A stretch of DNA of 19,513 nt. Source: CAZDRB01 sp964507925. GTDB lineage: Bacteria; Patescibacteriota; Microgenomatia; UBA1400; UBA12108. The translations under genes were made by a program, and so were the position numbers. The notes under the pieces were generated by a model. The model saw only the letters and a program-made list of their open reading frames with translations, did no database searches and had not been told where the DNA came from. The DNA lies in NCBI GenBank assembly GCA_964507925.1, contig CAZDRB010000009.1:1-19513 (forward strand), given 5' to 3'. Numbering within the stretch: the stretch's first letter is position 1; each line of letters begins with the position of its first letter. Positions 14,040-19,513 of this stretch are shown here, in pieces.

Positions 14040-14675
14040 TTATCTTAACATTCTAATAGCCTGGGCTACCACCGCGTCAGACGGATCGATGAACTCAATG
14101 CCCTGTAGGGCATTTTTGAGCTTATCTAGAATAAGTGAATAGTGAGTGCAGGAGATCCCGACAGCTGTGATTTGATTTTTTTTCACGAAGCTTCTTATCT
14201 TTGATATTTCAGTTTTCACTTGATCATCATCGTTGTACTCGATCGCTTCGGCTAAGTTTTCTGGGACGTAGACTTGAACATGGCTACCATATTTTTTGAG
14301 CAAGGACTTGGTAGTTATCGACGAAGCGGAGGCTTGAGTCATGAGAGCCACCGCACGAGCATGTTTTGAGAGAGGCCTGATTACGGGCTCAACTCCGATT
14401 ACAGGACACTTTAACTCGCGTCTAACGATCTCGATCGCGTTTGTGGTTGCGCTATTGCAGGCAAGAATAACTAGCTCTGGGTCAGATTGTGCAAATTCTT
14501 TGGCAATGCTTTGCAGACGCTCTTGGATCCATTGAGTTGTTTTGTGGCCGTAGGGAAAGTTATCTGAATCATTTTGATAGACAATCTTTTTTTGTGGTAA
14601 CAGTTTTTTGAGCGGATTGTAAATACTTTCCCCGCCTCGGCCTGAATCAAAAACGATAATGGGAGACGTGTGCAT
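14040..14675 (-). CDS. murI: Glutamate racemase MurI
   Basis: Cofactor-independent racemase that converts L- to D-glutamate for the next gene's product, MurD. At 211 residues it is shorter than the usual 260-290. The two-cysteine active site is intact: the first is C73 in LACNSATTN, the second C176 in GISCTHYS. Other family marks are VFDSGRGGESI (residues 8-18) and DNFPYGHKT (38-46). I start at the ATG at 14675, two bases after the mraY stop, because an in-frame GTG seven codons upstream overlaps mraY and adds residues not expected at this N terminus. Placement of a racemase gene inside the dcw cluster, directly before murD, is uncommon and functionally logical. No Shine-Dalgarno sequence is visible. 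Confidence 0.9.
   Translation of the reverse strand: MHTSPIIVFDSGRGGESIYNPLKKLLPQKKIVYQNDSDNFPYGHKTTQWIQERLQSIAKEFAQSDPELVILACNSATTNAIEIVRRELKCPVIGVEPVIRPLSKHARAVALMTQASASSITTKSLLKKYGSHVQVYVPENLAEAIEYNDDDQVKTEISKIRSFVKKNQITAVGISCTHYSLILDKLKNALQGIEFIDPSDAVVAQAIRMLR
14042..14050 (-). promoter_or_regulatory. Putative leaderless promoter of murD
   Basis: Minus-strand TGT-TAAGAT, then AAAGAT, then the murD ATG. The box is made of the last codons and stop of murI, so it may partly reflect coding constraint. No -35 match. Confidence 0.38.
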
Positions 14676-14677
14676 AT

Positions 14678-15706
14678 TTAGAGATACGCTAACCACAAAC
14701 CAAACAGCGCCAAGATAATCCCTCCTAACCAGGCTCGAGTCACGATTTTTGGCTCTTCCCAGCCGATAGATTGAAGCCAGAGATGAAAGGGTGAGAGTGG
14801 CAGAAGTCTTCTTCCTAGGAATTTTTTGCCAAACATTTGAAGTGAGCTCGAGCCAATTTCCAGAACAAATAAGCCGCCGATGATTGTGACGGCAATAATC
14901 TTGCCAAGCATAAGGCCAATCACGGCGAGAGTTGCACCAAATGAGAGAGCGCCAACATCTCCAAGCGTAATCCTCGCGGGATAAGTATTAAAGTAAAGAA
15001 AGGCGAGGATCCCACCTAGCCAGAGGGCAATAAAGAGCGTGATCGGAGTATCAAGAATCGAGGTTGCAAGGATAATGAGGGCAAACAGGGTAATCATAAG
15101 AAGTCCCCCTGCTAGTCCATCGAGACCATCCGTCACGTTGACGGCGTTACTAAAGGCTGTGATGACAAGCGAGGCGAAGGGTACAAAGTACCAACCCATG
15201 TCGATGACGCCAAAGTACGGAACATTGATGATGCTGATGCCAAGTGAGCGGAAAAGATAATAGCCGATCCCAAGACCGATCACGAGCTGCGCTATGAGTT
15301 TAAATTTCCATGAGACTCCGACTAAGTGAGTGGATTTGCCAAAGAACTTGATAATGTCATCGTAGAGCCCAAGAAGGCCATACAAAATGAAGGTAGTGAA
15401 GAGGACGTTAATTTCACCCCGATAGTTATAGACACTTTTGATGTCTGCCCCAACTAGGCGGAGCATTGCCATGACCAGAGTGAAGAGGATCGTAGTTGAG
15501 ATAATTATTAAGAGGCCGCCACCGACTGGAGTTCCAGCTTTTTTCTTGTGAAGTTTGTTGAAAACTGAGTTCACAGTCCCCATAAAATCGGAAGTTGTGC
15601 GGTGTGGACGCTGGAACTTGAGGCTATAGAGGAGATTGATAAAGGGAACGATTAAGGCGGCGTTGATGGTGAAAGAAAATAGGAGAAAGCCGAGTAAGTT
15701 GTTCAT
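14678..15706 (-). CDS. mraY: MraY-like phospho-MurNAc-pentapeptide translocase
   Basis: MraY transfers phospho-MurNAc-pentapeptide from UDP to undecaprenyl phosphate, making lipid I. The 342-residue protein has about ten membrane segments. Family motifs include KKAGTPVGGGLL near residues 55-66, LLGLYDDIIKF, NAVNVTDGLDGLAGG with the catalytic-site aspartates, and ITLGDVGALSFGA. The region that is normally the HHH motif (PIHHHFE) reads PFHLWLQ at about 306-312, so only the first histidine remains; the flanking GWEEPKIV is conserved, so the alignment is secure. The gene follows the DgkA-type kinase gene by 8 bases and precedes murI by two. It belongs to the same superfamily as WecA-type enzymes, but the KKAGTP motif and dcw position favour MraY. 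Confidence 0.87.
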   Translation of the reverse strand: MNNLLGFLLFSFTINAALIVPFINLLYSLKFQRPHRTTSDFMGTVNSVFNKLHKKKAGTPVGGGLLIIISTTILFTLVMAMLRLVGADIKSVYNYRGEINVLFTTFILYGLLGLYDDIIKFFGKSTHLVGVSWKFKLIAQLVIGLGIGYYLFRSLGISIINVPYFGVIDMGWYFVPFASLVITAFSNAVNVTDGLDGLAGGLLMITLFALIILATSILDTPITLFIALWLGGILAFLYFNTYPARITLGDVGALSFGATLAVIGLMLGKIIAVTIIGGLFVLEIGSSSLQMFGKKFLGRRLLPLSPFHLWLQSIGWEEPKIVTRAWLGGIILALFGLWLAYL

Positions 15707-15710
15707 AAGT

Positions 15711-15738
15711 ATAGTTAATAGTTAATAGTTGATAGTAA
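15711..15738 (+). repeat. Heptanucleotide tandem array at the kinase-mraY junction
   Basis: Four 7-base units on the plus strand: ATAGTTA, ATAGTTA, ATAGTTG, ATAGTAA. On the minus strand the unit is ACTATTA/ACTATCA, close to the ACCATCA unit in ileS. The array supplies the last codons and the TAA stop of the kinase gene and most of the 8-base gap before mraY. The encoded end, LSTINY, shares STIN with the ileS array in the same reading frame. Confidence 0.78.
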
Positions 15739-16077
15739 TTTTGGCACAAAGATAATAAAACCAATCAAGACTGCAAATATCGCCGAGATCAGAACAGCTC
15801 CAGCTGAGACGTCATTGGCGTTTTTGATAAATGAGTTATTTTCGAGTGTGACAGCGTTGCAGGCAAACTCGATTGCGGTATTAACTAACTCGACGACGAT
15901 GACGATTAAAATAGTTAAGATAAGAACAAGGAGTTCGGAGATAGGGACTTGCAGATAGGTTGCGAGCAAGATGGCCATGCTCCCGAGGATTACGTGAATA
16001 CGTAAGTTTAGCTGAGAGATAAGGGCGACCCAAAGTCCAGAAAAGGCGTGACGAAATGAGATCGTGTGCTTCTTCAT
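15715..16077 (-). CDS. dgkA: DgkA-family diacylglycerol/undecaprenol kinase
   Basis: Small integral-membrane lipid kinase. The 120-residue protein has about three membrane segments. It carries the family signature ELVNTAIEFACNAV (from residue 63) followed by NDVSAGAVLISA, where most relatives have AKD-x-AAGAV. The form resembles Gram-positive undecaprenol kinase rather than E. coli DgkA. Phosphorylating undecaprenol would feed the lipid carrier used by the adjacent mraY; this is inferred from context. The N-terminal SFRHAFSGLWVAL segment is the usual amphipathic surface helix. The C terminus (STINY) is encoded by a heptamer array, and a second array carries its putative promoter. The ATG is six bases after TATACT, with no Shine-Dalgarno sequence. 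Confidence 0.9.
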   Translation of the reverse strand: MKKHTISFRHAFSGLWVALISQLNLRIHVILGSMAILLATYLQVPISELLVLILTILIVIVVELVNTAIEFACNAVTLENNSFIKNANDVSAGAVLISAIFAVLIGFIIFVPKLLSTINY

Positions 16078-16082
16078 GCCTT

Positions 16083-16117
16083 GAGTATACAGTATGAGGT
16101 ATGGAGTATAAAGTATG
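16083..16117 (+). repeat. Heptanucleotide tandem array between murA and dgkA, containing the dgkA -10 box
   Basis: Five degenerate 7-base units on the plus strand: GAGTATA, CAGTATG, AGGTATG, GAGTATA, AAGTATG (core GTAT in every unit). It fills most of the 48-base gap. On the minus strand the last unit gives TATACT (16089-16084), six bases before the dgkA ATG, a good -10 hexamer. Other units give TATACT or CATACT, so the array is a string of -10-like sequences. Confidence 0.72.
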
Positions 16118-16125
16118 GGAGCGAG

Positions 16126-17439
16126 TTAGAGCCTTTGAATATTTGCCGAGAGATTGCGGAGACGCTCATCAAATTTTTCGTAGCCGCGGTCGATGAGCTC
16201 GATATTATCTATTACGGACTCCCCTTTGGCCATGATTGCGGCCATGACAAGCGTTGCTCCGCCTCGAAGGTCAGGAACGACCATGCTCGTGCCCTTGAGA
16301 GGAGTTGGGCCCGAGATTGACACCGCGTGGGGGTAGCTCACCGTCTCTGGATAGTTAAATTCGTAGAACTCTTGGGGGTTTTTGGGCTCGGGATCAAAGT
16401 ATTTGATCTTGGCGCCCATTTTGTTAAGTTGTTCAGTAAAGGCAAGGCGATGCTGAGTCACCGCCTCGATCACTCTAGATTCGCCCTCAGCCTGGGTCAT
16501 CATGGTTGTCCAGAGTGGCTGCCAATCTGTCATAAAGCCTGGCTCAGGAGCCGTGGTGAGATCCGAGGGCTTGAGTGGGGCATCGTAGAAGAATCTAATG
16601 CCGTAGTTACCAATCTCGTATTTGCCTCCGATCTCATCGAGCTTGTTTAGGAATGCCGTAAGGTCGTGGGGGATTGCTCCTTCGACTATGATGTCACCCT
16701 TGGTTACGATAGCCATAGTTGCGTAGGAGACGGCCTCGTTACGGTCAGGCATGACCTGATGAGTTGCGCCGTGAAGTTTGTCTACCCCGTTGATCACAAT
16801 CTCGCCCCCTGTTCTTTCGACGTGTGCTCCCATTTTGTTAAAAAACTCGATGAGATCGTCTATTTCTGGCTCTAGTGCGGCGTTTTGCAGGACAGTTTGT
16901 CCACGAGCGAGAACGGCAGCGATAATCAAGGCTTCGGTGCCAGTGTGGGACTTTTTGTCAAAGCGATAGGTCGCCCCTTGTAGTCCTTTTGGTGCTGACA
17001 TTTCTATTCCCTGGTCGTTACAGAGAACCTCAGCCCCCATGGCGCGAAAACCCTCGAGATGGCGCTCGATCGGACGCTCACCAAGCGCACATCCTCCCGG
17101 CAATGGAATAATGGCTCGACCTTTTTTGTTTAGCAACAGTCCAGCAAAAAGAGTGGCTGCCCGAGTTTTTTCGCCGGTAAAATGGGGGATTGTGTCGGTC
17201 GTGAGGCCGTTGCCGACGATATAAACGGTGTTGTCCCCAGGCCTTGAGCACTTGACTCCGATTGCCTCAAGTGTTTTGTAGGTAACCTCAACATCCCCGA
17301 TACTACTCATGTTAAGAAGGCGTGATTCGCCCTCCCCGCAAGCGGCTGCGATCATGAGCTTGAACGAGGCATTTTTGGCGCCTCCTAGCCTGACTGCTCC
17401 CTTGAGCGGGGTTCCACCTTGGATGCGAAATGATGTCAT
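16126..17439 (-). CDS. murA: UDP-GlcNAc 1-carboxyvinyltransferase MurA
   Basis: First committed enzyme of peptidoglycan precursor synthesis: it transfers enolpyruvate from PEP to UDP-GlcNAc in the cytoplasm. The 437-residue protein has the EPSP-synthase-like double fold. It has K22-N23 in GGAKNAS, the flexible active-site loop LPGGCALGERPIERHL with the catalytic cysteine at C117, RTGGEIVINGV, and the C-terminal PDLRGGATLVMAAIMA. The cysteine at this position is the one alkylated by fosfomycin in other bacteria. It lies between the GNAT gene and the dgkA-type kinase. TACAAT lies seven bases before its ATG and there is no Shine-Dalgarno sequence, so it may be transcribed separately as well as from upstream. 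Confidence 0.97.
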   Translation of the reverse strand: MTSFRIQGGTPLKGAVRLGGAKNASFKLMIAAACGEGESRLLNMSSIGDVEVTYKTLEAIGVKCSRPGDNTVYIVGNGLTTDTIPHFTGEKTRAATLFAGLLLNKKGRAIIPLPGGCALGERPIERHLEGFRAMGAEVLCNDQGIEMSAPKGLQGATYRFDKKSHTGTEALIIAAVLARGQTVLQNAALEPEIDDLIEFFNKMGAHVERTGGEIVINGVDKLHGATHQVMPDRNEAVSYATMAIVTKGDIIVEGAIPHDLTAFLNKLDEIGGKYEIGNYGIRFFYDAPLKPSDLTTAPEPGFMTDWQPLWTTMMTQAEGESRVIEAVTQHRLAFTEQLNKMGAKIKYFDPEPKNPQEFYEFNYPETVSYPHAVSISGPTPLKGTSMVVPDLRGGATLVMAAIMAKGESVIDNIELIDRGYEKFDERLRNLSANIQRL

Positions 17440-17446
17440 GGTGAGA

Positions 17447-17452
17447 ATTGTA
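17447..17452 (-). promoter_or_regulatory. Putative leaderless promoter of murA
   Basis: Minus-strand TACAAT, then TCTCACC, then the murA ATG, in the 44-base GNAT-murA gap. It lacks the TG extension. No clear -35. Confidence 0.42.
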
Positions 17453-17483
17453 GCTGAGTAAAGGTCAAAACACCAGGTTTAGA

Positions 17484-18065
17484 CTAATCAGGGAAAACCA
17501 TCAAAATACGACCGTTGGCAGTGGTCCTCGACACTTTGTGACAACCTAATTTTTCATAGGCAGAGATTGCAGGCACGTTGTCAGCATTTGTTTCTAACCA
17601 AACACCCTGATTTGGAGTTGAGGCGTATTCTTGAGTAGACCTAAATCTAGTGAGCGCTGCTCTCGTATAGGGAATTGCCAGACCTTTTCCCCTAGCTTCA
17701 TCGTACAGGCGAATCGCATATGTAATGCCGTACAATTTTGGGTCAAAATCAGGAATAAACGTGTTCCCTTTTGTGGGTATGTCTTCTGTGCCAAACCAGA
17801 CAATACCGACCAGCTTTCCTGTATTACTGACTAAAGTAAAAACACTTCTTCCTTTTTTGAGCCAGTTGTTAAAATTTTCTTTACTCGCAAATCGTCCCGC
17901 TCCGCACTTCCAATCAGATGTATTTTGTGCAATACCGATATCATCCTTATCTTGTGTATACGCAATTAATTGATTGATTTGATCTTGAGTAATCCCGTCT
18001 TGAATTACATATGTTAACTCTGGGGATTTTTCACCCTTAATTTCTGATGATGCAGGTGACGACAT
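17484..18065 (-). CDS. GNAT-family N-acetyltransferase, substrate unknown
   Basis: The 193-residue protein shows the GNAT acyl-CoA-binding pattern. The beta-strand KLVGIVWFG (residues 84-92) is followed by the pyrophosphate-binding loop ARGKGLAIPYTRAAL at 124-138 (motif A, R-G-x-G-x-A). VWLETNADNVPAISAYEKLGCHKV at about 155-178 is the typical motif B region, described here in two overlapping parts. The first 25 residues are Ser/Glu rich and look flexible. Position between murB and murA might suggest a cell-wall-related substrate, but nothing in the sequence shows this. It is the only gene here with a strong Shine-Dalgarno-like sequence, 10 bases after murB. Its codons look more A/T-rich than its neighbours by eye, so it could be a later insertion into the cluster. 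Confidence 0.75.
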   Translation of the reverse strand: MSSPASSEIKGEKSPELTYVIQDGITQDQINQLIAYTQDKDDIGIAQNTSDWKCGAGRFASKENFNNWLKKGRSVFTLVSNTGKLVGIVWFGTEDIPTKGNTFIPDFDPKLYGITYAIRLYDEARGKGLAIPYTRAALTRFRSTQEYASTPNQGVWLETNADNVPAISAYEKLGCHKVSRTTANGRILMVFPD

Positions 18066-18068
18066 GTG

Positions 18069-18077
18069 CCCCCCCTT
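18069..18077 (-). promoter_or_regulatory. G-rich ribosome binding site of the GNAT gene
   Basis: Minus-strand AAGGGGGGG ends three bases before the GNAT ATG and starts in the murB stop codon. It fits an anti-Shine-Dalgarno (CCUCC) partner only through its AGGGG core. It contrasts with the A/T-rich, Shine-Dalgarno-free contexts of nearly all other starts. The seven-G run is also prone to length errors. Confidence 0.6.
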
Positions 18078-19041
18078 ATATTAGAATAACTTCTTCTTCC
18101 AGATTGACGCCGTAGGTTTGTTTGACTTTTTCTTTTATCATCTTGACAAGCTCGAGGACATCGGCGCTTGTGGCTGTCCCGTCATTGACGATAAAGTTGG
18201 CGTGAACCTCGGAGATCGAAGCTCCTCCGACACGAGTACCCTTGAGACCAGCCTTGTCAAGAAGGTATCCAACAGACTGTGTTGTGTCGGGAGTCCCGAG
18301 TCTCATGGCGTCGGCGAGGGGGATGTTTTTGAACATACATCCAGAGCTTGGTATACCAAGTGGTTGAGTTGTGGCGCGTCTTTTGACGGCGGCGTTTGCA
18401 ATCTCCCAAAGCGCATCCTTGTCACCTCTTTTAAGCTGAAAAGAAGCGGTTAGGATAGTTTCTTTGGTTTTGTGAAAAATACTGTAGTCATAGGCGAATT
18501 TGAGATCTTTTTGGGTGTATTTTTTGATGTTGCCCATAAGATCAATGGCTTCGACCTCGATTACGTGCTCGCCAAATAGTCTACCCACGTGATGGGAGTT
18601 ATTATAGATAGCCCCCCCCACTGTACCAGGCAGCCCAAGCATGTGCTCGAGGCCAGCGAGACCTTGGTCAAGCGTGTAGCGAATCAAGAGGTTTGCAGGT
18701 ACTCCTGAATCTGCCTGAACGATTGCCTCCTTGAGGTCTAGCTTGCCTTGTTCAACTCCTCCGGCAAATCCCTTGAGCCCTATGGAGGCGGATTTGTTTT
18801 TGATGACTAAACCGCGAAAACCTGTGTCTTGCACAAGAATGTTTGAACCTCCGCCGATTACAAGGTACGGAACCTTGTAAAGAATAGCTGTCTGAACAGC
18901 ACCAAGAAGTTCCTCGCTGGTTGTGGCTTCGTAGAGCAAGTCTGTTGGACCTCCGAGCTTGAAGTACGTGTGTTTGGCGAGTGGTTCGTCAAATTTCAGG
19001 CGATCCTTGCCTAGTGCCTGGATCAAAAAACTGTAGTTCAT
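18076..19041 (-). CDS. murB: UDP-N-acetylenolpyruvoylglucosamine reductase MurB
   Basis: FAD-dependent, NADPH-using reductase that converts the MurA product to UDP-MurNAc. The 321-residue protein has the FAD-binding domain (TYFKLGGPTDLL, then VIGGGSNILV at 61-70, and GLEHMLGLPGTVGGAIYNN). The substrate-binding domain has DYSIFH, PLGIPSSGCMFKN, GLKGTRVGGASISEVHANFIVN and a C-terminal glutamate-rich LEEEVILI that supplies the usual catalytic Glu. In SSGCMFKN the position that is a serine general acid in E. coli is a cysteine, a variant seen in other bacteria. It starts 4 bases after murC. A run of eight G lies in the codons for VGGA. Confidence 0.95.
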   Translation of the reverse strand: MNYSFLIQALGKDRLKFDEPLAKHTYFKLGGPTDLLYEATTSEELLGAVQTAILYKVPYLVIGGGSNILVQDTGFRGLVIKNKSASIGLKGFAGGVEQGKLDLKEAIVQADSGVPANLLIRYTLDQGLAGLEHMLGLPGTVGGAIYNNSHHVGRLFGEHVIEVEAIDLMGNIKKYTQKDLKFAYDYSIFHKTKETILTASFQLKRGDKDALWEIANAAVKRRATTQPLGIPSSGCMFKNIPLADAMRLGTPDTTQSVGYLLDKAGLKGTRVGGASISEVHANFIVNDGTATSADVLELVKMIKEKVKQTYGVNLEEEVILI

Positions 19042-19045
19042 GGTC

Positions 19046-19513
19046 TTATTTTAGCTTAAAATCCTGGTGAAGTTTGTAGACAAAGCCTGCACCCATAGTA
19101 AGAATGAGATCTCCAGGCCTAGAACTAGACCAGATAATGCCCGCTGCATTGTCCCAGGTCAGAGGAACTGCCCCTGGAATGAGCTTGGCGAATGACTCGG
19201 TTGTAACCGTGTGAGTTTCTCCTTTTTCCCGGGCCGACTCAAAAATCGGCATAATAAAAGTGAGATCGGCATTAGTTAGGGCTTTTGCAAATTCGGTTAA
19301 TAAGGCCTCGGTGCGAGAATATGTATGCGACTCAAACGCAACTAGTAAGCGTCGATCTGGGAATGCTTCTTTGAACGACTTGATCGTGACTGCGACCTCT
19401 CCCGGATGATGAGCGTAGTCATCATAAAGGAGCCTACCCTCGTGTTCGCCATGAGATTCCTGCCTCCTACCCGCGCCTTTGTAGGACTTTATGTGCTCGA
19501 GAGCCTGATCCTC
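19046..19513 (-). CDS. murC: UDP-MurNAc:L-alanine ligase MurC, C-terminal part (cut by window edge)
   Basis: The frame stays open from the TAA at 19046 to the right edge, giving 155 C-terminal residues with no start inside the window. It reads YKGAGRRQE, then LLYDDYAHHPGEVAVTIKSF, FPDRRLLVAFESHTYSRT, FAKALTNADL, IFESAREKGE and near the end RPGDLILTMGAGFVYKL. This is the MurC C-terminal domain, which binds the amino acid and closes over ATP in the ligation of L-alanine to UDP-MurNAc. The usual FQPH of the FQPH-x-Y-(S/T)RT motif is FESH here. It is the most upstream gene of the dcw cluster visible, four bases before murB. Confidence 0.93.
   Translation of the reverse strand, partial: EDQALEHIKSYKGAGRRQESHGEHEGRLLYDDYAHHPGEVAVTIKSFKEAFPDRRLLVAFESHTYSRTEALLTEFAKALTNADLTFIMPIFESAREKGETHTVTTESFAKLIPGAVPLTWDNAAGIIWSSSRPGDLILTMGAGFVYKLHQDFKLK
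19048..19053 (-). promoter_or_regulatory. Putative leaderless promoter of murB
   Basis: Minus-strand TAAAAT, then AAGACC, then the murB ATG. The hexamer is built from the last murC codons and its TAA stop, so coding constraint may contribute. No TG extension. Confidence 0.35.

Noticed and set aside
18606..18620. Run of eight C (G8 in murB) and the G7 run before the GNAT gene as phase-variation tracts.
   Set aside because: The murB run simply encodes V-G-G-A in a conserved motif, and the frame is intact. No sign of switching can be seen from one sequence.

Overview
The window looks like a chromosomal piece of a Candidate Phyla Radiation (Patescibacteria) genome, most likely a Microgenomates-type lineage. 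This is an inference from protein features: a eukaryote-like IleRS, MurG and MraY with departures from their signature motifs, a Trm11/Trm-G10-like methyltransferase in a bacterium, and very tight gene packing. Base composition is roughly balanced. No mobile element, CRISPR array, rRNA or plasmid feature was seen. No gap between genes exceeds 300 bases, and all 19 complete protein genes appear to start with ATG.

Layout. Positions 1-175 hold a plus-strand tRNA-Val(CAC) with its own extended -10 promoter. From 178 to 6688 a minus-strand block contains, in order of transcription, ileS, rodA, rplU (L21), a THUMP/RFM-type RNA methyltransferase, rpmA (L27) and parB. Upstream of ileS (about 6689-6850) is a T-box riboswitch leader with a recognisable antiterminator and an alternative terminator. 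Its promoter overlaps, face to face, the promoter of the divergent plus-strand gene greA (6868-7329). greA then converges on a long minus-strand cell-wall and division (dcw) cluster that runs to the right edge. In order of transcription this is murC (partial), murB, a GNAT acetyltransferase, murA, an undecaprenol/diacylglycerol kinase, mraY, murI, murD, ftsW, murG, ftsQ, ftsA, ftsZ.

How the genes work together. MurA and MurB make UDP-MurNAc. MurC and MurD, with MurI supplying D-glutamate, begin the stem peptide. MraY and MurG build lipid I and lipid II on undecaprenyl phosphate, whose pool the DgkA-type kinase may feed. The SEDS glycosyltransferases FtsW (division) and RodA (elongation) polymerise it. 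FtsQ, FtsA and FtsZ build the divisome. The other block is mostly translation (IleRS, L21, L27, RNA methylation) plus ParB for chromosome segregation.

Two non-gene signals stand out. First, many start codons lie only 6-9 bases downstream of a TAnnnT -10 hexamer, often extended (TGnTAnnnT), with no Shine-Dalgarno sequence. This points to widespread leaderless transcription, and the GNAT gene is the exception with a strong G-rich ribosome binding site. Second, three short arrays of degenerate 7-base tandem repeats occur. One sits inside ileS and one forms the 3' end of the kinase gene, and both are read in the same frame to give the peptide STIN. The third fills the murA-kinase gap and contains the kinase's putative -10 box.
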